A stretch of 51,313 bases of DNA. It comes from Verrucomicrobia bacterium UBA3841. Lineage in GTDB: Bacteria; Verrucomicrobiota; Kiritimatiellia; RFP12; UBA1067. Where the stretch lies: the NCBI GenBank assembly GCA_002392765.1, contig DGHT01000015.1:16531-67843 (forward strand), given 5' to 3'. The notes under the pieces were generated by a model, which worked only from the letters and a program-made list of their open reading frames with translations, had not been told where the DNA came from and did no database searches. Positions within the stretch are counted from its first letter, which is position 1. Every line of letters begins with the position of its first letter. Of this stretch, positions 18,533 to 27,212 are shown in pieces. The position numbers and the translations under genes are program-made.

Positions 18533-20800
18533 ATGAACGGAATGGTGTTTGCGTTCAAGACGGCCGTGTACCTTGCGTTCGGGGCTTTGACGACCGCTGC
18601 AATGCTGCTTGTTATGGTGCGGGCGGCTCGGAATAAGTATGCGATGATATTGATTGGCGTATTTCTCTTCATCGCAGGGTTTGTTACATATTTCTCTCCG
18701 GTTGAGTCTTGCGGCAAAGCAGGCGGCTCGCACGGGATTCCCGGCAGTGCGAATGACTGCGCCCGTCCTGTGTCTGCAAATACGAATGAATGTTTGCGCG
18801 CAAACGCATGTATGGCGGATTCGACGCAAAACACTGCGGACGACATCTCCGCAGGCGGATGCGTTTTCATTAAAAACGGTGCAAAATCACTGTCGTCGGT
18901 GAACAGGACTCTCTCGGCTTTTTATCCGTCAAGAGGGGAGTACGACGACACGCCTCCACCAGGCTGGGGCGGGCTGAAATACTGGCTGTTCCATCTCGCC
19001 GCGATTCTTTATATCTTGACACTTGCGGTTTCCTACTTCGGTATTGAGCTGATCAACGCGGCGTCGCTGTGGATGCGCAAACAGGCGAAAAAATGGCGAC
19101 TCGGCGCATTCGTGCGGCAATCGGAATTGAATGTGTTCTGGGATGCGGGGCAGGAATCGGAAGCATTGGCCGGACAGATGCCGTCGAAAAGCGTCGTTTT
19201 CGCAATCGCAGCCGGCGGACGGTCGTGGCGTAAACTTCAGGACGACGATGCGATATGCAGACTTGTTCGCAAGGGTGTGTTGTGGATTTCTTCCGATTCC
19301 AAAACCAATCGCAGACTGCTGACAATCGCAAGACGCCATTTCTTCATCGGTCCGGACTGCCATGAAAACGTTGTGAAGGCGCAGAAATATGTTCAGTTTT
19401 TGTATGACGAAAACATTCGGCATAAGGTCGATGTGTATGTTCGCGTGTGGTCGGATGCCGATGATGACGCCGTCTACGCATGGGCGGACAAATGGAACGG
19501 CAGGTTTTCGAAAGAAGGATTCCTGACGCAGATAAACGTTCTGCGCGAAGAGTCCATCGTCTCCAGGAGATTCCTTGTAGACCATCCAATGCTGGATTGT
19601 CCCGGAGTGAGAGTTTCCGATTGCCATACGGCTTCTGTCGCAGGCGAATTCAAGTTGCTTGTTGTCGGCTTTGGCGTTCAGGGAGAGCGGCTTATGGGCG
19701 ACATGATCTGCGATGCGCAATTCCCGGACGGGAAAGGCGGCGCGATTCCGGTTTCCGTCGATGTGGTTGACAGGGACGATGCGTCGTTTGGATGGTGGAA
19801 GGCGAACTGCAAAGAGGCGTGTGCGCGGTATGGAATCCATTTCGAGAACTGTGCCGCCGAAAGCGACCGCTTTTGGAGGTTTATTGAAAGCCGTTGTGTG
19901 TACAACCGGATTGTGATCAGCACTCATGACGACATCTTGAATCTCCGGTTGGCGAACGACATTGCCAATTACTATGCTAAACGGTATAGGATGGATTATG
20001 CGGTACTGCGCAATACAATCTTCGCGCGCGTTCGCAGACCTTCGCTGTCCAAGGTGCTTTGCGGCGGCATGGCGGACAGATATCAGCTGTTCGGCGATGT
20101 ACTGGACACGTATTCTCCGAAATGGCTGCTGAACGACTCGTGGGACGATGGAGCAAAATTCATCAACGGTGTCTGGAGCGCCGTGTACGATGAAGATTTC
20201 AGGAAGCTTCCCGACGGGGCGGACGTGATCAGATGGTACCTCGACAATATGGATCGCGGCGAGAAATACTGGGCGGCAAGGCCAATGCTCGACAAGGAAT
20301 CTTCCCGTGCGTCGTTCTTGCACATGAGAAACATTTTGCGTCTGATGGGATATGAGTGCAGGCGTGACATGCCAACGGATGAGAATGCAGGGATAAAACA
20401 GCTGGAGATACCGGAAAACCAGAAGGAGGAGTTGAAATGCGCGGCCGGGGACGCAAAGCGCCGGGAGAAGCTTGCCGAGTCGGAACATTTGCGATGGATG
20501 GCCTTCCATTTTGTCCGGGGCTGGGAGAAGTGGAGCCCGACCGAGGACGAGCTTGAGAAGCTCTCCAACGGCGGCAAGAACAGAGTCGAGCCTAACAGCA
20601 TGAAGAGTCGTGCTCGCATACACGCGAACCTTGAGGATTTTGCCAGGCTGGACGAGGTTGACGAGAAGTTCAACATGATTAACAGGAAGAATGGCAGGGA
20701 GTCTGTTAATTCGAAGGACAAGGACATAAACATCATATATGGCATCGAAGCCATTTACGCGACCGGCTTTCGCGTGTTCAAAAAGGCGTGTGACACGTGA
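18533..20800 (+). CDS. Membrane protein with TrkA-N-like Rossmann and RyR-like C-terminal domain
   Basis: 755 aa from ATG 18533 after AAGGAGGGG. Two N-terminal transmembrane helices (about 4-26, 34-53), a cysteine-rich loop of about 90 residues, a third helix (about 147-170), then a long soluble part. LLVVGFGVQGERLMGDM near 375-392 is a Rossmann GxGxxG turn as in TrkA-N/RCK domains, followed by VSVDVVDRDD and NRIVISTHDD. The last ~105 residues (EHLRWMAFHFVRGW ... HANLEDFARLDEVDEK) resemble a divergent RyR domain, as in bacterial proteins combining channel-like, TrkA-N and RyR parts. I infer a membrane sensor or channel gated by a nucleotide-like ligand. Overlaps the next gene by ATGA. Confidence 0.68.
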   Translation: MNGMVFAFKTAVYLAFGALTTAAMLLVMVRAARNKYAMILIGVFLFIAGFVTYFSPVESCGKAGGSHGIPGSANDCARPVSANTNECLRANACMADSTQNTADDISAGGCVFIKNGAKSLSSVNRTLSAFYPSRGEYDDTPPPGWGGLKYWLFHLAAILYILTLAVSYFGIELINAASLWMRKQAKKWRLGAFVRQSELNVFWDAGQESEALAGQMPSKSVVFAIAAGGRSWRKLQDDDAICRLVRKGVLWISSDSKTNRRLLTIARRHFFIGPDCHENVVKAQKYVQFLYDENIRHKVDVYVRVWSDADDDAVYAWADKWNGRFSKEGFLTQINVLREESIVSRRFLVDHPMLDCPGVRVSDCHTASVAGEFKLLVVGFGVQGERLMGDMICDAQFPDGKGGAIPVSVDVVDRDDASFGWWKANCKEACARYGIHFENCAAESDRFWRFIESRCVYNRIVISTHDDILNLRLANDIANYYAKRYRMDYAVLRNTIFARVRRPSLSKVLCGGMADRYQLFGDVLDTYSPKWLLNDSWDDGAKFINGVWSAVYDEDFRKLPDGADVIRWYLDNMDRGEKYWAARPMLDKESSRASFLHMRNILRLMGYECRRDMPTDENAGIKQLEIPENQKEELKCAAGDAKRREKLAESEHLRWMAFHFVRGWEKWSPTEDELEKLSNGGKNRVEPNSMKSRARIHANLEDFARLDEVDEKFNMINRKNGRESVNSKDKDINIIYGIEAIYATGFRVFKKACDT

Positions 20801-21084
20801 TGAACGATGGCTATATCCCCCGTCCTCTCGACACATCGGACATATCCCTGCCCGAATCGCTCGTTGCGCTAATCGAGGCGTTGGCGGAGAATGTGCATGA
20901 CACATGGGCCAAAGGGCGAATGGACGGGGGCTGGACATACGGTCCGGTCCGCGACGACGCGAAGAAACAGCACCCCGGCCTAGTCCCGTACGCCGATCTC
21001 CCCGAATCCGAAAAGGCATACGACCGCGCCACGGCAATTTCGACGCTGAAGTTCATCTGCAAGAAGGGGTATTCTATCAAATGA
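20800..21084 (+). CDS. Stand-alone RyR-domain protein
   Basis: 94 aa, made of little but one RyR (PF02026-type) domain. Seen: YIPRPLDTS, LAENVHDTWAKGR, GGWTYGPVRDD, HPGLVPYADLPESEK, YDRATAISTLKFI, all hallmarks of the repeat first known in ryanodine receptors. In bacteria this domain often sits in conflict or signalling loci and is thought to bind a small ligand, though its bacterial role is not settled. It overlaps both neighbours by ATGA, so it is made in step with the membrane RyR-like protein and the SIR2-TIR protein. Confidence 0.88.
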   Translation: MNDGYIPRPLDTSDISLPESLVALIEALAENVHDTWAKGRMDGGWTYGPVRDDAKKQHPGLVPYADLPESEKAYDRATAISTLKFICKKGYSIK

Positions 21085-22415
21085 CAGCTAATGAAGAACA
21101 TAGATGCCTGACGGAGTTCAAGGAACATCATTGGGACATGCTGCTTGATTACATCGGGCAGGGGCGTGTAGTGCCTGTATTAGGTCCGGAACTTTTGGTC
21201 GCAAATGAGGCGGGGCGAAGTGTTCCGTTCTATCAGGAGGTCTCTAGACGACTTGCACATCACTTCGACATGCCTGAAATTGAATCTGAGACGGTTAATG
21301 ATTTCATGTCCCGTTTTTTGAAGGGGAACAATACGGTAAAGATGGCTCGAACCGGCTTAATTAAGGTGTTGAAGGAACTCGAAGATCAACCGCAACCGTC
21401 TCTTCGGAAACTGGCATCGATAAATGCCTTCAAACTCTACCTGACGACAACGCCGGATAATCTGCTTGCAAAGGCATTGACCGCTTGCGGGACAGATCCT
21501 GATGTGTACTTCTTTAGTACCAATTACAAGCGCCGGAGCGACTTGCCGGACAAAAAACTGCTAGGTCGCCAACGTTACATTTATCACCTCTATGGGAAAG
21601 CTGCGCCATGTTTTGAGTATGCCATTTCAGAGGACGATCGCCTCTTGTTTTCGTGCGAATGGATGGATTCGCAGGTTAAGCCGAGGAATCTGCTGTCTTA
21701 TTTGGCGGACAAGTATCTATTGATTCTCGGATGCGGGTATGAAAATTGGCAAGCGCGCTTTTTCCTGTTTGGACTTAAGGGGGCGGAGTTGTTCTCCAAC
21801 ATTTGGGATGCAAGCAGCCTGTTGGCGGATTCGCACACCCGAAATGATGCCCAGCTTGACCGATTCCTCTCAAGGTGCAGAGGGAATATCTATTACGAAG
21901 GCGGGGCGATCAAGTTCGTGGACGAACTTTGCAAACGATTGGAGAATACTCCTGCCGTACCGTCAGAGAGGGAGGGTGATACGTTTGAGAAGGGCAGCAT
22001 CTTTATCAGCTATGCCAGCGAGGACAAAGAAGCCGCGCTCAAGATCAAGCGGCGCTTGGAGTCGTTTAGTCTTCCTGTTTGGCTTGACAAGTTTAGATTG
22101 GAAAGCGGTTCTGACTACGATGCGCGCATAGAGAACAACATAAGGAACAGCGCGCTCTTTATCCCAATCCTTTCTCAAACGACTGCGCAGACGGCTGAAC
22201 CACGCTACTTCCGCAAGGAATGGAATATTGCCGTAGACCAGTCGCTTAGGAGCTCCCCGAAAATTCCTTTTATTCACCCCATCGCACTTGATGGCGTCGA
22301 ACCTTGCGACAACATTCCCGGTGCGATAAATAAGGTTCATTGGATACACGCGCCAGGAGGCGAACTGAATGAATGCGACATTGACCGGCTTATTGATCTG
22401 ATCGCACAACTGTAG
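21081..22415 (+). CDS. SIR2-like-TIR fusion protein
   Basis: 444 aa from ATG 21081, which overlaps the RyR stop; an upstream in-frame start at 20904 lies inside the RyR gene and is rejected. The N-terminal SIR2-like domain (about 20-290) shows VVPVLGPELL (29-38), LTTTPDNLLAKAL (121-133), H169 in YHLYGKA, and LILGCGYENWQARF. The catalytic Asn of the usual TTNxD motif is Thr124 here, so this domain may bind but not cleave NAD. The C-terminal TIR domain (about 304-440; GSIFISYASEDKEAA) keeps the NADase-type glutamate E380 in YFRKEW. Likely an NAD-consuming effector controlled by the upstream sensors; that role is inferred. The STAND gene follows after 11 nt. Confidence 0.8.
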   Translation: MTANEEHRCLTEFKEHHWDMLLDYIGQGRVVPVLGPELLVANEAGRSVPFYQEVSRRLAHHFDMPEIESETVNDFMSRFLKGNNTVKMARTGLIKVLKELEDQPQPSLRKLASINAFKLYLTTTPDNLLAKALTACGTDPDVYFFSTNYKRRSDLPDKKLLGRQRYIYHLYGKAAPCFEYAISEDDRLLFSCEWMDSQVKPRNLLSYLADKYLLILGCGYENWQARFFLFGLKGAELFSNIWDASSLLADSHTRNDAQLDRFLSRCRGNIYYEGGAIKFVDELCKRLENTPAVPSEREGDTFEKGSIFISYASEDKEAALKIKRRLESFSLPVWLDKFRLESGSDYDARIENNIRNSALFIPILSQTTAQTAEPRYFRKEWNIAVDQSLRSSPKIPFIHPIALDGVEPCDNIPGAINKVHWIHAPGGELNECDIDRLIDLIAQL

Positions 22416-22426
22416 GAGGCGTGTAT

Positions 22427-25400
22427 ATGTCTAATAATGTTTTCAAGTCCGCGTGGCCAGGTCTGAATTCCTACGAAGAGGAAGATCAATCCCGTTTCTT
22501 CGGAAGGGACAGGGAGATTGATCTTTTGAAGGATGTCATCGGCACTGAATCGTTATGTACGATTTACGGTGTTTCCGGCGTCGGGAAGACATCCCTGTTG
22601 CAGGCTGGTGTTTTCCCAGAGTTGCGGGCGCGTTGTTTCCTGCCAGTGTATTTGCGTCTGGGACATGACAAAATTGACAGGCCGTATGCAGCCCAAATCA
22701 TTGAAGGATGCCTCGCGGCGGCGCGGAAGTCAAGACTTGAGGTGGTAGAGACATGTCAGGCGCTGGGGGCGTCCGAACATGAGACGCTATGGGAATGGTT
22801 TCACAGGCATGAATTTTTGAACGCCGTCAAGAAAGTCGTGCGCCCGGTTCTTGTCATCGACCAGTTCGAGGAAGTGTTCACACAGGGGAGTGACAAGGCT
22901 GAAAAAGAGTCTTGGTTTGATGAATTGACCGACCTGTGTTCCAACAGCGTTCCGGAATCTGTTGCAGATTTCATGTCTAATTCTGAAAATGATTTGGCTT
23001 TCCAAACAGAGAACCAGACCTGGCGCACGGTAATCTGTTTGAGAGAAGATTTTCTCTCGCGTCTAGAAGAGCGAACTGTTGAGTACCCGATATTCAAGCG
23101 GAACCGCATATCAATAGGGCCGTTGAGTGCCGAAAACGCAATAGAGGCGGTACTGAAAGGCGGAGATGGAATTGTCGATCTGACAGTCGCCGAATGTATC
23201 GTAAGGTATGTAGGAGGTTCGGCCGGGAAAATTGAGACCCCATTGCTTTCGTTGTTTTGTTCGCGTCTTGACATCCTTCGGCAAAGGGCTGGGTTGCCGA
23301 AGATCTCGCAGGAACTCGTCGAAGGAAACAAGGGTAAGATACTGAACAGTTTCTACGATGAATCGATGGGGCTTGTTTCGGCGTCATCCCGCGACTATCT
23401 TGAGGCGAATCTTCTGAACGAGGGGGGCTACCGGACGCCGGTACAACTCGATGAGGCGGAACGGAACGGTGTCCGGCCCGAAGAATGGAAAACACTTGAA
23501 AGAGTTCGCCTGTTACATGTGATTTCACGTGACAATGTACAGTGGTTGGAATTTAGTCATGACACCTTGGCGCCGGTTGCGAAAAGCGCACTTGAAAGGC
23601 GAAAAGCGGACAGGGAACGGCATGTGATGCAGGAGAAGTTGGCTCGTTCACGTCGTCGCACCAGAAGGCTCTTCTATGCATTTGTCGGCTTTGTCGGCTT
23701 TATATGCATCGCATCGTTTGCAACGTGGTTTCTGTTCTACAAGGAACATGTTGCGTACTATAGGGAATTTACCAAGAAATGGGGATGTCCAGTTGGGGTC
23801 GGTGCGCCGCTTACGATGGAACAGGTGCGCCACAGGGAATGCAGTTTTAGAATGAAGCGAAAGGGTCTGTATTCGCGGCGCGGCTTCCATTTTGAACCCA
23901 CCTATGCATATCGCGTCGAGGCTGTCAACGGTCGTCTGCAACCGACGACCGCACATGGGATGGTGACGTATTTGTGGGGAGGGGAAAATACAGCAAAACA
24001 GATGCAGAAAGAATTGGATAAGCGGAATTCAAATTATAAAGGGGACGCAAAAAGCGTTGGTAAAGACAACGCAAATGACAACCGCAAAAGTGGCTATTTG
24101 ACGTCAACGAAACTGGGAACAGTTTGCACATGGGAATTCATGTGTGACAAAGATGGTTTGCCGGAACGCGAAATCGGCTATGACGAAAAGGGCGAAATAG
24201 TATGGATGATGCCGTATGCCGTGGAAGCCACTGCAAATAGCGGGAAGCCAGAGTCTGCGATTGTGCATTTTACAATGAAAGACAGTTATTCGGTGAGACA
24301 GCGGCTGGACGATGCAGAATATGTAAGAATAACATACGACGATAAAAGCGGTTATGAAACAAAATACGAGTTCCTCGATAGGTATGGTAATGAAACCATA
24401 GGACCGGATGGTGTGTATGCGCGATCTCGAGAGTATTATTCTTCGGGGCGACTTAAGAAGCACGCCTCTTTGGATGTAGCAGGGAATTACATCATTGACC
24501 TGGCTGGGAATACAGGCCTGCGGTATGAGTATTCAGATGACAATCGGGAAATGCGCGTCACATCATTTGGTACAAACGAAGAGGCAAAGGCTTTAAACGA
24601 TGGATGGGTAAAATGTGTGCAGCGATATGACGAATGGGGAAATCTTGCGGAGCAAAGTTTCTACGATGCGACAAATCGGCTGGCTCTTTCCGATGGATGG
24701 CCGAGTGCCATCGTTGAAAGGGATTCCTATGGTCTCAAACAATCAGTGACATTGAGGGGGCAGATGTCCAATGGAGAAGATTTGGAACAATATGTTCTTT
24801 TTGATGTCGAGGGCAATGCGACAAACGTAGTGTGGCGCAATGCAAATGACAAAAGACCTAGCTGTAAGCCGGGAACTGAAGTACACATGATCTGCCGAGA
24901 GTATGCAGGCAAGGACAGGGCTTCGGTCGAGTGGTATTTAGATGTGAATAATGAGGCGATCACAAATGAATATGGCGTTGCCAGGGATGTGAGTATATAT
25001 GACACATCAACAGGCATGCTCGACACGAATAACCTTTACGCCCTGCCAGGACAAGGTGGAGCGCTAGGATACACCAATGTCCATCATTCATGTACGAGTT
25101 TTGATGGGTTCGGAAACCAGACCGGAGAAAGGTATTTTGATGCGGATGGGAATCCTACTGCGGATAACAACGGTGTATTTGAGTGTAAGTACTTGTGGCA
25201 GGGTGGCTATAAGGTTAGAGATGACTACCTTGCGCCGAATGGCAAAGGCGGGGTTGGGGGCGGCACAAACGTGCATCACATGGTGAAAATCTACAAGACA
25301 GTCAATGGTGCGAATCTTTGCGTGTGCGAGAAGTATTATGGTTGCGACGAAAGCCCGGTCGCGAACAATTACGGCGTAGCGAGAGTGGAATATACGTATG

Positions 25401-26440
25401 ACACAGCCGGCGTTGAAAGACGCCGAGATATGTATTCGGCGGATGCCGCCGGAGGAATCTGGGGGTGCACAAATCTATGCCATGTACTTGAGACGCGTGA
25501 TGAAAGGGGAAACACCGAGACGCAGCAGTGTTTTGACAGGGATGGGCGATATGTCGCATCTGACGGCACTGGGATGGTTGTTGGTCGTATGTCTTACTTT
25601 CCCGGTTCAGGCGATAATCCGCCCGTCATATCCATGCTTGATGGTTTCTCAATGCCGACGGTTGGCTTTGGCAATGACGGAAGAAGATGCAGGGTGACGC
25701 GATTCTACCGTAAAGACGGAGGAGAAAGAAGGACTGAAGAAGTAGATTTCAGCGGTAATCGCCATATTGAGGAAAAGAATACTGACGGTAATGTCACCTC
25801 CGAGGAGTTTGCGGGTGCGAAAGATGGTGGAATTGCCGATTTCAGTCTGCACGGAGTGGCTAAAATCAATCGGTGTTATGGTATAAAACCTGCCACTTTG
25901 TTTGAGCGTATATTCGGTGGGGGAGTCAAGCATAAGGACATTTGTGTGCGCGAAATGTATCTTGATTCATCGGGGAATCCGGTCGTCAATCGTTTTGGTA
26001 TCGCGGGATGGCGCAAGGATACGGATTACTCATCCGGCAAAATTGGGAATACCTTGTACTTTGATGTTTCAAGTAATGAAATGAAAGTTGCCGTAGGCAG
26101 GATTGTGACACCCAGCAGGGTTAGACCGCTCGGTATGGCTGACAAGAATGGAATCAAGGTTGGCGATATAATCTGTCACTACAACGATTATGATATATTG
26201 CGTTCCTCCTTGGATGTCATGGAACAAGTCGTTTCAACCGGGATGAACGATAATAAACGGATTGTCATCGGCAGAAGAAATAAGAATGGCCAATACGACA
26301 TAATCCCATATATATTGCCTCCCGGTGTACTTAATTTTAATCTGGTTGATGTGCCGATTAGCGAGGAGTATTATAAAGAACTTGAACACGACTATAAGGC
26401 GTATCAGGCGTATTGCGAAAAAGAAAGCGGGATGAAGTAA
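22427..26440 (+). CDS. Giant STAND NTPase with membrane helix, YD-like repeats and PDZ-like end
   Basis: 1337 aa. The start is set at ATG 22427, 7 nt after AGGAGG; GTG 22421 is too close to it. The N-terminus (WPGLNSYEEEDQSRFFGRDRE) and Walker A GVSGVGKT (48-55) with Walker B VLVIDQFEE (about 141-149) are typical of nSTAND1-type signalling ATPases, often sensors in bacterial immunity. A transmembrane helix follows (about 415-437). Residues about 470-1220 hold at least five imperfect repeats around YFDADGNPTADNNGV and YDEWGN, recalling RHS/YD or similar beta repeats, possibly a recognition surface. The end (about 1228-1300; ADKNGIKVGDIICHYNDYD) looks PDZ-like. Base composition turns AT-rich in the repeat part. 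A terminator palindrome follows. Confidence 0.78.
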   Translation: MSNNVFKSAWPGLNSYEEEDQSRFFGRDREIDLLKDVIGTESLCTIYGVSGVGKTSLLQAGVFPELRARCFLPVYLRLGHDKIDRPYAAQIIEGCLAAARKSRLEVVETCQALGASEHETLWEWFHRHEFLNAVKKVVRPVLVIDQFEEVFTQGSDKAEKESWFDELTDLCSNSVPESVADFMSNSENDLAFQTENQTWRTVICLREDFLSRLEERTVEYPIFKRNRISIGPLSAENAIEAVLKGGDGIVDLTVAECIVRYVGGSAGKIETPLLSLFCSRLDILRQRAGLPKISQELVEGNKGKILNSFYDESMGLVSASSRDYLEANLLNEGGYRTPVQLDEAERNGVRPEEWKTLERVRLLHVISRDNVQWLEFSHDTLAPVAKSALERRKADRERHVMQEKLARSRRRTRRLFYAFVGFVGFICIASFATWFLFYKEHVAYYREFTKKWGCPVGVGAPLTMEQVRHRECSFRMKRKGLYSRRGFHFEPTYAYRVEAVNGRLQPTTAHGMVTYLWGGENTAKQMQKELDKRNSNYKGDAKSVGKDNANDNRKSGYLTSTKLGTVCTWEFMCDKDGLPEREIGYDEKGEIVWMMPYAVEATANSGKPESAIVHFTMKDSYSVRQRLDDAEYVRITYDDKSGYETKYEFLDRYGNETIGPDGVYARSREYYSSGRLKKHASLDVAGNYIIDLAGNTGLRYEYSDDNREMRVTSFGTNEEAKALNDGWVKCVQRYDEWGNLAEQSFYDATNRLALSDGWPSAIVERDSYGLKQSVTLRGQMSNGEDLEQYVLFDVEGNATNVVWRNANDKRPSCKPGTEVHMICREYAGKDRASVEWYLDVNNEAITNEYGVARDVSIYDTSTGMLDTNNLYALPGQGGALGYTNVHHSCTSFDGFGNQTGERYFDADGNPTADNNGVFECKYLWQGGYKVRDDYLAPNGKGGVGGGTNVHHMVKIYKTVNGANLCVCEKYYGCDESPVANNYGVARVEYTYDTAGVERRRDMYSADAAGGIWGCTNLCHVLETRDERGNTETQQCFDRDGRYVASDGTGMVVGRMSYFPGSGDNPPVISMLDGFSMPTVGFGNDGRRCRVTRFYRKDGGERRTEEVDFSGNRHIEEKNTDGNVTSEEFAGAKDGGIADFSLHGVAKINRCYGIKPATLFERIFGGGVKHKDICVREMYLDSSGNPVVNRFGIAGWRKDTDYSSGKIGNTLYFDVSSNEMKVAVGRIVTPSRVRPLGMADKNGIKVGDIICHYNDYDILRSSLDVMEQVVSTGMNDNKRIVIGRRNKNGQYDIIPYILPPGVLNFNLVDVPISEEYYKELEHDYKAYQAYCEKESGMK

Positions 26441-26508
26441 TGACATCTAAGCGAACGCTTACGGGTTTCCGCGGATTATATCCGGCATATTAGGTTGTTT
26501 TGCGACAG

Positions 26509-26536
26509 ATGCGGAGCATGCTCCGCATTATTATTG
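26509..26536 (+). terminator. Probable terminator of the island operon
   Basis: A perfect 20-bp palindrome (26509-26528, ATGCGGAGCA and its complement) can fold into an 8-bp stem with a 4-base loop, followed by a T-rich but interrupted run. It could also serve as a protein-binding palindrome. Confidence 0.55.
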
Positions 26537-26562
26537 TGTTTTGATATGAATTATGGTATACT
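26534..26562 (+). promoter_or_regulatory. Candidate promoter of the decayed ATPase gene
   Basis: TTGTGT at 26534-26539, 17 nt, TATACT at 26557-26562. The spacing is good but both boxes are imperfect. Confidence 0.4.
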
Positions 26563-26586
26563 TGTGTGCAAAATGAGGATTTGAAC

Positions 26587-27066
26587 ATGATAGATCGTCC
26601 TTATGGGCTTAAGTGGCTTTGGCAATGGAAAGACCATGAGCCGATAAAAGTCGTCACCGGCATACGACGGTGCGGCAAATCGACATTGCTTTCAATGTTT
26701 CAGGAGCAATTGCGCGAAGACGGCATCAACGCCGATCAGATTGTCGCAATCAACTTTGAGCATCCGGATTTCATGGAACTTGACAATTCCGCCGCCGTAT
26801 GGAAATACTTGAAGCCGAAAATTGCCCAGGGACGAAATGCATACGTTTTCCTTGATGAAATTCAGCGTGTAAGAGACTTTGAAAAGGTGGTTGACGGACT
26901 TTTGTGCTGCCTGGCGTTGATGTCCTGTTGCGCTTGATGCCGTGGTACGATACATCTTCGACAACATCGGGAATCTCACGAGCATGCGGAATATCGCGAC
27001 AGTCCTGAAGTCTGAAGGCGTTTCAATTGATGCTTCTTCTGTTGAGGACTATGTCTCCGCCCTGTG
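26587..27066 (+). pseudogene. Decayed DUF4143-type AAA ATPase
   Basis: The intact N-terminus from ATG 26587 reads WLWQWKDHEPIKVVTGIRRCGKSTLL with a P-loop (GIRRCGKST) and YVFLDEIQRV Walker B, typical of the ATPases that carry a DUF4143 domain (normally about 400 aa). The frame ends at TGA 26935-26937. In the next frame, from about 26942, VRYIFDNIGNLTSMRNIATVLKSEG and YVSALC are recognisable as the DUF4143 C-terminal region. So roughly the middle half is deleted and the frame is shifted. The piece then runs into a histidine-phosphatase scrap. Confidence 0.8.
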
Positions 27067-27136
27067 CGGCACGGGCGGTCGGCGGCGAATGGCGTTGCGA
27101 TCGTGTATAGTCTACGGTATTGGCGATGTAGTTTAA
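27064..27136 (+). pseudogene. Histidine-phosphatase gene fragment
   Basis: The frame at 27064 reads VRHGRSAAN...VYS, the catalytic RHG region of the histidine-phosphatase gene at 29043. At DNA level 27064-27091 matches 29067-29094 at all but one of 28 bases, then similarity fades. No start or C-terminal part is present. It is joined directly to the DUF4143 remnant, probably by a deletion whose ends shared a few bases. Confidence 0.75.
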
Positions 27137-27212
27137 GAATTTTGTGAAATTTAAGTTGGAAATTGCAAGATAAATGTGGCGATAAAACTGTACCATCTAT
27201 TGGAGTTGCGAA

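Noticed and set aside
20904..21080. Longer start of the SIR2-TIR protein
   Set aside because: It would translate the RyR gene in the wrong frame; ATG 21081 with ATGA overlap fits.
26509..26528. Palindrome as an IS end or recombination site
   Set aside because: No matching inverted copy or transposase nearby; a hairpin terminator explains it better.
27137..27212. Promoter for the TIR-PDZ gene
   Set aside because: TTGCAA at 27163 lacks a -10 box at the right distance.
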